A stretch of DNA of 5,283 bases from Acidobacteriota bacterium (lineage in GTDB: Bacteria > Acidobacteriota > Terriglobia > Acidoferrales > UBA7541): positions 1 through 5,283 of the forward strand of contig JAFAZL010000457.1 of NCBI GenBank assembly GCA_019239815.1. Direction: 5' to 3'. The notes under the pieces are model-generated. The model saw only the letters and a list, made by a program, of their open reading frames with translations. It was not told the DNA's origin and made no database searches. This document shows positions 1 through 5,283 of this stretch, piece by piece. The translations under genes and the position numbers were made by a program. Each line of letters starts with the position of its first letter. Position 1 is the stretch's first letter.

Positions 1-713
1 AACAAAACCATCACCATCAAAATCGCCGCGCCGATTCCCAGCAATTCGCTCTTCGCCCAATCCCAAAACCATGGCGCCCAGCCTTCCACCGACTGCTCGA
101 ACCGCAACGACAGCGAATGCCCATAGAGATGAATCGGCAGGCTGCACAAATCGAGCACGCCGATGAGCAACGGAATGAAAATCAATCCTTGCAGCCAATG
201 ATTCGGAGTCTTGCGTTCAGCGAAACTTCGAATTTTTGCGGCAATTCCAAATCGCAAAATCACAAACAAAACAAAAACGCTGAGCAAGTACGAGACGAAA
301 TACAAAACGTATTCCGCTCGAGAAAACGCGATAGCCTTTTCGTAGCGTTCGTCGGAGAGCGTGTATTGTTCGGTTTTTGGCGGTTGCGGCGGAGCCTTTT
401 CAGTAGCGGGAGTATTGGGAACGGCAGGTTGCGAAGGTGAGGTGTGTTCCGGGTACGTCTGAACTTCCGAAGCTTGCGGTCTGCTCGCGGCGGCCGCAAT
501 AAATCGCGGCGCGGCAGCAACGCCGGAAACAGAAATCGCGCCCGCGCCAACGGCGCCCTTTGCGTACGCGAATCGCGCGGCCAAAGCTGTCGCTAAAATT
601 GCGCCCAAAAGTACGAGGCCCGTCGCCGCGCGGAAAACACGCAGTTGCCGCATACCCCTTTTGACGCGCCACTCGCAGTTTTGCGCCGGGGATACCACCG
701 TCTTGTCCACCAT
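1..713 (-). CDS. M48 family (Ste24/CAAX protease-like) membrane metallopeptidase, N-terminal part, cut by the window edge
   Basis: The frame opens with ATG at 713-711 and stays open to base 1, giving 237 residues without a stop. Residues about 26-46 form a hydrophobic helix (signal anchor or signal peptide). A Pro/Ala/Gln-rich linker follows (about 78-115), then a region resembling the multi-helix N-terminal domain of Ste24-type M48 peptidases. In it I see YEKAIAFSRAEY (124-135), helices at about 134-155 and 174-194, LPIHLYGHSLS (192-202), SVEGW (208-212) and WFWDWAKSELL (215-225). Family members are integral-membrane zinc proteases; the HEXXH zinc site lies beyond the left edge, so activity cannot be judged. 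The start is uncertain: a second ATG at 653 (Met21) lies just before the first helix, and neither ATG has well-spaced Shine-Dalgarno sequence. It may be co-transcribed with the gene ending at 804. The family call is from motif memory. Confidence 0.87.
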   Translation of the reverse strand, partial: MVDKTVVSPAQNCEWRVKRGMRQLRVFRAATGLVLLGAILATALAARFAYAKGAVGAGAISVSGVAAAPRFIAAAASRPQASEVQTYPEHTSPSQPAVPNTPATEKAPPQPPKTEQYTLSDERYEKAIAFSRAEYVLYFVSYLLSVFVLFVILRFGIAAKIRSFAERKTPNHWLQGLIFIPLLIGVLDLCSLPIHLYGHSLSLRFEQSVEGWAPWFWDWAKSELLGIGAAILMVMVL

Positions 714-803
714 TGTTAGGCGGAGTATGAAACGTCAGCGGCGCGACTGCAAGCGCGTCTAAGCGTAAAGACCTGCATTAAAGTGCGTGCGCGATTCGCT
801 GAC
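714..803. other. 90-bp gap between the two minus-strand genes
   Basis: No reading frame of note. A 7-bp inverted repeat, GTCAGCG at 734-740 and CGCTGAC at 797-803, brackets most of the gap, with the second arm directly against the stop codon of the 804-1472 gene. There is no T tract that would make it an intrinsic terminator in the minus direction, and I see no convincing promoter. Read-through from the upstream gene into the protease is therefore possible. Confidence 0.5.
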
Positions 804-1472
804 TCAGTGCGGCCCAGCGATGGGTGCGAGGCCACGCGCGATCGTGAACATCGCCGAAGCAGGCGCGGCAGTCGCAGGGTGCGCGGTCTTCAGACAGTAG
901 TTGCGAACAGCGCCACTCGTCGCAAGGCCAATGTGCACGATCGAGGTTGCACGCTCGAGTTTGTGGTGGCCGTAGTGATGAAACAAATACGAAACGCCGA
1001 TCGACGCGCCGGTGCCCGCGACTTCGATCACTGCGAACGCGGCGTGATTGTCGACGACATCGTTGGTGAGCAAAATCTCGTCCCGGCCGCGATGACGCAT
1101 GTTCAGTGTCGAAAAATAGTCGAGCGTGCGAGAGGCTCCGACCCCAGCGAAGAGCCAGTCGTTTGTGGCATCCCAGAAGCGATGCTCGTCCGAGCGAAGC
1201 TCGGCTCTTGTCGCCAGTCGATTGGGAACGGGCACATTTGAAGGGTAGGTGCCGGCGGCGGAATTCTCTGTGCCCGGCGTTTGCGAAGACGACGGCGACT
1301 GCGTGGGCGTGCGGTTAGCGGACGCCAGGTCAAGGTCCAGGGTCTGTCTGGCTGCGAGTTTGGGAGGGTGCAGCAACCACGAAGCACTCGCATCTTGCGC
1401 CCGCGTGAGCCTGGCGCACAACAAAACCACTGCGATCGCCGAGGCGATCCGAATCTGCCGGATGAGCTTCAT
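804..1472 (-). CDS. uncharacterised exported or membrane protein with a three-helix, His-rich C-terminal core
   Basis: This gene of 222 residues starts at ATG 1472 and stops at TGA 806-804. Residues 1-25 look like a signal peptide (KLIRQIR, hydrophobic core, cleavage after LTRA). Cys19 is preceded by Leu-Leu, so it is not a good lipobox. Residues 50-90 are Ser/Pro/Thr-rich and probably disordered. The core at 95-196 looks conserved: RFWDATNDWLF (98-108), LDYFST (117-122), RGRDEILLTN (128-137), VVDNH (139-143), a hydrophobic segment at 144-164, HHYGHHKLER (165-174), then IVHIG and VRNY (178-192). Three weakly hydrophobic segments (about 106-125, 144-168, 174-194) and the spacing of Asp118, Gly129, Glu132, Asn137 and Asn191 recall DUF5658-type small membrane proteins; this is inference. 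I recall similar proteins in Acidobacteria but know of no function. No clear Shine-Dalgarno sequence precedes the start. Confidence 0.85.
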   Translation of the reverse strand: MKLIRQIRIASAIAVVLLCARLTRAQDASASWLLHPPKLAARQTLDLDLASANRTPTQSPSSSQTPGTENSAAGTYPSNVPVPNRLATRAELRSDEHRFWDATNDWLFAGVGASRTLDYFSTLNMRHRGRDEILLTNDVVDNHAAFAVIEVAGTGASIGVSYLFHHYGHHKLERATSIVHIGLATSGAVRNYCLKTAHPATAAPASAMFTIARGLAPIAGPH

Positions 1473-1491
1473 CTATTTCGCTACGTCTTAA

Positions 1492-1514
1492 TTTGCCCTT
1501 TGGTAGTTTGCCCT
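1492..1514. repeat. direct repeat TTTGCCCT x2, 15-bp period
   Basis: TTTGCCCT occurs at 1492-1499 and again at 1507-1514, 20-42 bp upstream of the minus-strand ATG at 1472. A pair of identical 8-mers at this position could be an operator or simply chance. It is the only short repeat of note in the divergent region apart from the tandem CACTG just beyond it. Confidence 0.3.
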
Positions 1515-1692
1515 ATCCCCCGACCCACTGCACTGCACTTTCTCGGCGATCTCTCCACCAATGTTAGAACCCTCAAACCCGGCTGGCGGTGCCTCATTCG
1601 CACGGCTGGCCGTCGGGCCGATTGCCGGCCGCAGCCGCCGGGCGTATCCTGAGTTTTGGCATCGCACCCTATCAGGCGTTCCGCAGCAAATC

Positions 1693-1698
1693 GAGGAA
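1693..1698 (+). promoter_or_regulatory. ribosome binding site GAGGAA that fixes the start at 1704
   Basis: GAGGAA lies 5 bp before ATG 1704 and is a good Shine-Dalgarno match. It supports ATG 1704 over the in-frame TTG at 1656, which would add 16 residues in front of an otherwise normal signal peptide. Confidence 0.75.
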
Positions 1699-1703
1699 CC
1701 ATC

Positions 1704-2420
1704 ATGCCGAACAAAATCTCAAAGCGCGCCGCCTTCGCACTGGCCGCATCGTGCGCCAGCCTCTTCGCATTTTCTTTGCCCGTGCGCGCCCAGGATTCGC
1801 AGTCGCAGCAGACGCAATCGGTTGCTGATGCCGCCCGCCAGGCTCGTGCCGCCAAGAAAGCAAAAACCGCGAAGGTCATCAGCGACGAAGACATCAATCC
1901 GAGTTCATACACGCCGGGTGCTCAAGGACTGAACGTCGGCTCCGCGCCAACTTCGGATGCCGTGGCGCCAAACGCGGCCGAAGTGAAGTCCGATCTGAAA
2001 AAAGATGAGGCTCAGCTTGCCGCCGAAACGACAGCGACGGTGAAACCGGGTGAAGATCCCGCGATCGCGCGCGCAAAGCAAGAACTCGCCGAGGCTGCGG
2101 CCAAACTCGACTTGCTGAAGCGGTCGAACACGCTCGATCAGGACACCTATTACTCGAAGCCGGGCTACACCGATGATCACGCCGGAAAATCGAAACTCGA
2201 CGCCGAACAAGCCGAAATCAGCGATCAGCAAGCGACTGTCGACGATCTCAAGGCGAAGCTCGAGCAGCTAAAGGCTGAGCACGGGATTACCGACGAACCT
2301 GCGCCGGCGAAGAAGCCGACCAAGCCGCGAAACGCGGGCTTCACGTTGCCCGACAAAACGGCGGACCAGCCTGCGGACCAACCGCCATCCGATCAGCCCA
2401 CTCCACAGCCGCAATCGTAG
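1704..2420 (+). CDS. exported coiled-coil protein with Pro/Gln-rich C-terminal tail, function unknown
   Basis: The protein has 238 residues from ATG 1704. Residues 1-29 are a signal peptide (KISKR, hydrophobic core, cleavage after PVRA), so it is probably periplasmic. Next comes an Ala/Lys/Arg-rich helix, VADAARQARAAKKAK (40-54), leading into KVISDEDI (57-64). Residues 93-113 and 118-142 are charged and Ala-rich helix. The segment TYYSKPGYTDDHAGKSKLD (148-166) precedes a strong heptad-like coil, with DLKAKLEQLKAEHG at 181-194. The tail from 197 is rich in Pro, Lys and Gln and carries three DQP units (221-223, 225-227, 230-232). Exported proteins with the same ARxxRxxKK...DDI start and a YY...AGKxKLD core are, from memory, common in Acidobacteria and have no assigned function. 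A cell-envelope or scaffold role is a guess. No enzyme motif is visible. Confidence 0.88.
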   Translation: MPNKISKRAAFALAASCASLFAFSLPVRAQDSQSQQTQSVADAARQARAAKKAKTAKVISDEDINPSSYTPGAQGLNVGSAPTSDAVAPNAAEVKSDLKKDEAQLAAETTATVKPGEDPAIARAKQELAEAAAKLDLLKRSNTLDQDTYYSKPGYTDDHAGKSKLDAEQAEISDQQATVDDLKAKLEQLKAEHGITDEPAPAKKPTKPRNAGFTLPDKTADQPADQPPSDQPTPQPQS

Positions 2421-2634
2421 GGTCCTCCACGCTCTGAGCCGCGCCTGCCTGTTTTCTCCTTAAATGGGGGCAAACTTTTCCCCCTCCTCGCTCGTATCTT
2501 CCTGTAGCAAGTCGGTCCCTATTGGTTTGCGATCTCTGGCGCATTCGCTTTTACGGCGCGGGAATTGCCCGCACTTAGCGAGCGCAGCGGCATCTTTTCG
2601 CGCGCCGAAACTGCGTCCACAAAGACAGGAACAG
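2421..2634 (+). other. 214-bp gap and probable leader of the ABC transporter operon
   Basis: No gene is supported here. One plus-strand frame from ATG 2464 runs into the ATPase and would add 57 residues, but the extension (Ser/Arg/Leu-rich) lies outside the normal ABC fold and ATG 2635 has its own ribosome binding site. Two small hairpins are possible: GGGGG/CCCCC at 2466-2470 and 2480-2484 with a 9-base loop, and GCGGG/CCCGC at 2558-2562 and 2568-2572 with loop AATTG. Neither is followed by a T run, so I see no intrinsic terminator for the preceding gene. No clear promoter was recognised, although the length suggests the transporter has its own. Confidence 0.5.
2627..2630 (+). promoter_or_regulatory. 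ribosome binding site AGGA before ATG 2635
   Basis: AGGA sits 4 bp before ATG 2635. The spacing is slightly short but workable. It supports the start that places the nucleotide-binding domain at the N-terminus of the protein. Confidence 0.55.
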
Positions 2635-3564
2635 ATGCAACTCACCATTGACGCACTGACAAAACGCTACTCGGGCGGTGTGCAAGCGCTCAGCAATGTT
2701 TCCATTACGCTCGGTGCTGGAGTGCTCGGACTGCTGGGCCCGAACGGCGCGGGCAAATCCACGCTGATGCGGATCCTGGCGACGATCACGCAGCCGACGT
2801 CCGGGAAAGTCTTGTGGAACGGCGCGGACATCGCGCGCGATCCCGATGCGCTGCGCAACGTGCTTGGCTATTTGCCACAGGATTTCGGCGTGTATCCGAA
2901 TCTGAGCGCGCTCGAATTTCTGGAATATCTCGCGGCCGTAAAAGGAATCGCGGCGGGGCCGGCGCGCCAGCGCATCGGCGAGTTGCTCGAGTTGGTGAAT
3001 CTCACGGACGTGGCAAAGCGCCCGCTTGGAGGCTATTCGGGCGGAATGCGCCAGCGCGTCGGTATTGCGCAGGCGCTGCTCAACGATCCGCAGCTTCTGA
3101 TCGTGGATGAACCGACTGCGGGACTTGATCCCGAAGAACGCGTGCGTTTTCGGAATTTGCTTTCGGAGCTTTCCGGCGAGCGCATCGTGATTTTATCGAC
3201 GCACATCGTGTCGGACGTAGAAGCGGTCGCCACCAATATCGCGATTTTGGCGCACGGAAAATTGCTCACGCATGGGTCGCCGGAATCAATTCTGGAAGGT
3301 GTGAGCGGGCAGGTCTGGGAACTCGTCGTGCCCAGCGTCGATCTTCCCATCCTTCGCCAAAAATATCCGATCAGCAGCACCGCGCACCGCAGCGACGGCG
3401 TGCACGTGCGCATCGTTTCGCCGGCTCCGCCGATGATGCCTGGCGCGCGCGTGGCACGCCCGCTGGAACCGTCGCTTGAGGATGCGTATCTCGCCGCGCT
3501 GGCCAGCCGCCGCAATGATGGAGCCACGGCGAGCGCACCACGCGTGATCGGAGCGATTGCGTGA
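2635..3564 (+). CDS. ABC transporter ATP-binding protein (CcmA/COG1131-type, ABC-2 exporter)
   Basis: This 309-residue protein is the cytoplasmic ATPase that powers the permease encoded next to it. All nucleotide-binding motifs are intact: Walker A GPNGAGKST (35-43), Q-loop Gln82 in YLPQDFG, signature YSGGM (134-138) in place of LSGGQ, Walker B LLIVDEP (154-160) with catalytic Glu159, D-loop AGLD (162-165) and switch His190 in STHIV. The YSGGMRQR form is usual in this exporter class. About 100 residues follow the core. They include a beta-rich stretch (WELVVP, 228-233) and end with EPSLEDAYLAAL (278-289), a tail common in ABC-2 drug, lipid or polysaccharide exporter ATPases. Length is typical. 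The stop codon overlaps the permease start (GTGA), which implies translational coupling. The substrate cannot be read from this subunit. Confidence 0.96.
   Translation: MQLTIDALTKRYSGGVQALSNVSITLGAGVLGLLGPNGAGKSTLMRILATITQPTSGKVLWNGADIARDPDALRNVLGYLPQDFGVYPNLSALEFLEYLAAVKGIAAGPARQRIGELLELVNLTDVAKRPLGGYSGGMRQRVGIAQALLNDPQLLIVDEPTAGLDPEERVRFRNLLSELSGERIVILSTHIVSDVEAVATNIAILAHGKLLTHGSPESILEGVSGQVWELVVPSVDLPILRQKYPISSTAHRSDGVHVRIVSPAPPMMPGARVARPLEPSLEDAYLAALASRRNDGATASAPRVIGAIA
3550..3553 (+). promoter_or_regulatory. ribosome binding site GGAG for the permease, inside the ATPase gene
   Basis: GGAG lies within the last codons of the ATPase gene, 7 bp before GTG 3561. With the overlapping GTGA stop/start it supports the GTG start and coupled translation of the two subunits. 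Confidence 0.65.
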
Positions 3565-5210
3565 GCCAAGTTCGCGCGATCGCGGCAATTGCGCGCGCGG
3601 ATTTTCTGGAGCGCGTGCGGCGCTACAGTTTTCTGCTGACCCTCCTCTTCGCCACGTTTCTCGGCTATGCCGCTGCCACCGGCCGCATCATGATTCAGCT
3701 CGGCGACCACCGCGGCATCTACACTTCTGCGTGGATCGGCGCGCTGGTGTCGCTGGTGACGACGTGCTGGGTTTCGCTGGTTGGGTTCTACATCGTGAAG
3801 GGCGCGATCGATCGCGATCGGCAAACGGGAGTCGGGCAAGTGCTGGCGGCGACGCCGCTGTCGAAGCCGGCGTACACGCTGGGAAAATTTGCGAGCAACT
3901 TCGCCGTGCTGGAAGCGATGGTGCTGGTGCTCGCGGTCGCGGCAGTCCTGATGCAGATTTTTGTGCGCGAAGATCCCCGGTTGGACCTGTTCGCGCTCCT
4001 CAGTCCATTCCTGCTGGTCGCGTTTCCCGCGATGTTGCTGACGGCAGCGCTGGCGGTGCTGTTTGAAACGCTGCCGGTGTTGCGCGGCGGGGTCGGCAAC
4101 GTGCTTTGGTTTTTTGTCTGGGCGATGGGCGGAATCGGCTTGTCGGAAATTACCGGCATCTCGTGGCTCGATCCGATGGGAATTCACTCGCTGTCGAGAA
4201 GCATGATGCAGGGCGCGCGCGAGTACATTCCCGGCTACAAAGATTCGTTCGCGTTCACGATCGCGGATAAGCCGGTAACGGTGGTGCAGTCTTTCCGTTG
4301 GGAGGGCGTCCCTTGGACCGCGTTGCAGATTTTCCAGCGGCTGGCGTGGTGCGGCTTGGCGATTGTGTTGGTGTTGCTCGCGGCGATGGTGTTCGATCGT
4401 TTCGACTCGGCGGGCTGGCTTGGACGAATTCGCAAAAACTCGACGCAAGCGACGGCCGGCGGCGCATTTGCGAACGGCACGGTTTTGGAGGACGGCGCGG
4501 TCGCGATCGCAGATGGGACGGCATCGCGAGAGTTCGCAACTCGATCCACCGTGACGAGGATCGTGCCGGCGCGATTGACGGCACTGGCTGCCGAAGATCG
4601 CAGCAGCGCGTTCGTGCGCTTGTTTGTGGCCGAGCTGAAGCTTGCGATCCAAGGTTTGCACTGGTGGTGGTACGCCGTCGCTGCGGGATTGCTGATTGCT
4701 CAGGCCGCTGCGCCGCTGGCGACTGCACGCCAGCAGTTGCTCGGCACTTCCTGGATGTGGCTCGTGCTGGTTTGGTCGGGCATGGGCGCGCGGGAAACGC
4801 GATTTGGCACGCGGGCGCTGCTGTTTTCGTCGGCACGAATTTTGCCGCGTCAGATTCTGGCGTGCTGGCTTGCGGGATTTGTTCTTGCCGTTGTGTTTGG
4901 TTCCGTCGCGGGGCTGCGGATTCTTGCGACACAGGGAGCCTACGCGCTTTTGCCGTGGATTGCCGGCACCGCGCTTTTGCCATCGTTGGCGCTTGCGCTT
5001 GGCGTTTTAAGCGGCAGCTCGAAGCCGTTCGAGGGAGTCTTGACGGCGATGTGGTACATCGGCCCGATGAATCGCGTTAGCGGGATCGACTATACCGGCT
5101 CATCGAATGGGCCGGAGACGACGCACTACGCGGTGACGTATCTTGTAGTGTCTGTTGCACTTGTCGCTGCTGCGGGGGCGCTTCGATCGAGACAAATCCG
5201 CTCCAACTAG
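3561..5210 (+). CDS. ABC-2 type permease with two homologous halves (about 12 membrane segments)
   Basis: The protein has 549 residues from GTG 3561 and is integral to the inner membrane. The N-half starts with an amphipathic stretch (AIARADFLERVRRY, 9-22) and has hydrophobic segments at about 23-40, 57-79, 114-134, 143-167, 177-197 and 261-278. A polar linker of about 75 residues (282-356) follows. The C-half repeats the plan: LFVAELKLAIQGLH (354-367), then segments at about 368-387, 394-410, 431-452, 461-484, 490-503 and 523-541. The ABC-2 coupling element appears in both halves: AIDRDRQTG before ATPLSKPAYTLGKF (82-110) and ARETRFGT before ARILPRQILACWLAGF (410-440). A larger loop at 204-258 is probably outside the membrane. 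One chain could therefore supply the whole membrane domain for a dimer of the upstream ATPase. A full-length single-half permease is an alternative, but the second half is intact. The substrate is unknown. Confidence 0.92.
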   Translation: MSQVRAIAAIARADFLERVRRYSFLLTLLFATFLGYAAATGRIMIQLGDHRGIYTSAWIGALVSLVTTCWVSLVGFYIVKGAIDRDRQTGVGQVLAATPLSKPAYTLGKFASNFAVLEAMVLVLAVAAVLMQIFVREDPRLDLFALLSPFLLVAFPAMLLTAALAVLFETLPVLRGGVGNVLWFFVWAMGGIGLSEITGISWLDPMGIHSLSRSMMQGAREYIPGYKDSFAFTIADKPVTVVQSFRWEGVPWTALQIFQRLAWCGLAIVLVLLAAMVFDRFDSAGWLGRIRKNSTQATAGGAFANGTVLEDGAVAIADGTASREFATRSTVTRIVPARLTALAAEDRSSAFVRLFVAELKLAIQGLHWWWYAVAAGLLIAQAAAPLATARQQLLGTSWMWLVLVWSGMGARETRFGTRALLFSSARILPRQILACWLAGFVLAVVFGSVAGLRILATQGAYALLPWIAGTALLPSLALALGVLSGSSKPFEGVLTAMWYIGPMNRVSGIDYTGSSNGPETTHYAVTYLVVSVALVAAAGALRSRQIRSN

Positions 5211-5283
5211 TCGAATCAAGTTCGACGTCCGGGCAAGATCCAACGGTGTCGATCGGAGGTTACGTTTATCGGCTGCGAAGCAG
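5211..5283. other. right-edge sequence, no gene assigned
   Basis: Directly after the permease stop there is a possible 6-bp hairpin, GTCGAA (5210-5215) and TTCGAC (5221-5226), with loop TCAAG and no T run, so it is not a standard terminator. GGAGG at 5255-5259 looks like a Shine-Dalgarno sequence but no ATG, GTG or TTG follows at a proper distance before the edge. A GTG at 5246 opens a 12-codon frame to the edge. The minus strand also has an open frame ending in TGA near 5218. None is strong enough to call. Confidence 0.4.

Larger units (their letters stand above)
1473..1703. other. divergent intergenic region, presumably holding both promoters
   Basis: These 231 bp separate the oppositely oriented starts at 1472 (minus) and 1704 (plus), so promoters for both genes should lie here. 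The best plus-strand candidate is TTGCCG (1622-1627) and TATCCT (1644-1649) with a 16-bp spacer, matching the sigma-70 consensus at 4 of 6 positions in each box. That is weak, although the implied start near 1656 would suit the gene. A GGCCG/CGGCC hairpin (1616-1620 and 1626-1630) overlaps it. No convincing minus-strand promoter was found. Near the minus-strand gene there is an 8-bp direct repeat. Nothing here looks protein-coding. Confidence 0.5.

Noticed and set aside
10..19. Lipoprotein signal in the unknown protein at 804-1472 (protein residues 10-19, Cys19)
   Set aside because: The residues before Cys19 are Val-Leu-Leu, which lack the small residue required at -1; a signal peptidase I site after LTRA fits better.
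117..440. Plus-strand open frame at the left, and two minus-strand frames at 260-550 and 400-672
   Set aside because: All overlap the M48 protease frame, which alone shows membrane helices and family motifs; their translations are Arg/Ser/Phe-rich noise.
783..1241. Plus-strand open frame opposite the unknown protein gene
   Set aside because: Arg-rich, no signal or motif. The minus-strand frame has a signal peptide and structured motifs and explains the region better.
1536..1547. Tandem CACTG motif as a microsatellite
   Set aside because: Only two full copies plus a partial one; too short to mean anything.
1656..1703. TTG 1656 as start of the coiled-coil protein
   Set aside because: It would put 16 polar residues before the signal peptide; ATG 1704 has GAGGAA at ideal spacing.
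1481..1912. Minus-strand open frame crossing the divergent region and the coiled-coil gene start
   Set aside because: It overlaps a plus-strand gene with a good ribosome binding site and signal peptide, and its own translation has no coherent features.
2466..2484. Intrinsic terminator after the coiled-coil gene
   Set aside because: The G5/C5 stem has a 9-base loop and is followed by TCCTCG, not a T run.
3033..4661. Long open frame on the minus strand opposite the ABC genes (542 codons)
   Set aside because: It is antisense to intact ATPase motifs and permease helices, its translation is an Arg/His/Gln-rich mixture without domains, and long antisense frames are expected in GC-rich coding DNA.
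4255..4983. Minus-strand open frame opposite the permease
   Set aside because: Arg/Pro/Ser-rich composition with no motif; it is a shadow of the permease reading frame.

Overview
The window looks like a stretch of chromosome from a moderately GC-rich bacterium (roughly 60% G+C over most of it). Protein style suggests Acidobacteria: a Ste24/M48 protease with a Pro-rich linker after the first helix, an exported coiled-coil protein with a Tyr-Tyr/AGKxKLD core, and a long duplicated ABC-2 permease. This assignment rests on recalled resemblance, not a search. There are no RNA genes, mobile elements, CRISPR arrays or phage signatures.

Layout. On the minus strand are an M48 (Ste24-like) membrane protease cut off by the left edge (1-713, N-terminal 237 residues only) and, upstream of it in transcription order, an uncharacterised exported or membrane protein (804-1472). 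A 231-bp divergent intergenic region (1473-1703) separates these from the plus-strand genes: an exported, coiled-coil, Pro/Gln-tailed protein (1704-2420), then after a 214-bp gap a two-gene ABC transporter, with the ATPase at 2635-3564 and the permease at 3561-5210 (4-bp GTGA overlap). The last 73 bp hold no gene that can be assigned with confidence.

How the genes work together. The ATPase and permease clearly form one exporter. The permease has about 12 membrane segments arranged as two similar halves, so one permease chain with an ATPase dimer would make a complete ABC-2 transporter; its substrate is unknown. The two minus-strand genes may be co-transcribed (90-bp gap). The two divergent genes at 1472 and 1704 both encode proteins with signal peptides and share one upstream region, but nothing proves a functional link.

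No strong case for a new multi-gene system is visible. The best leads are the unknown protein at 804-1472, whose pattern recalls small three-helix DUF5658-type membrane proteins; the coiled-coil protein; the internal duplication in the permease; and an excess of the palindromes CGATCG and GCGATCGC across the window.
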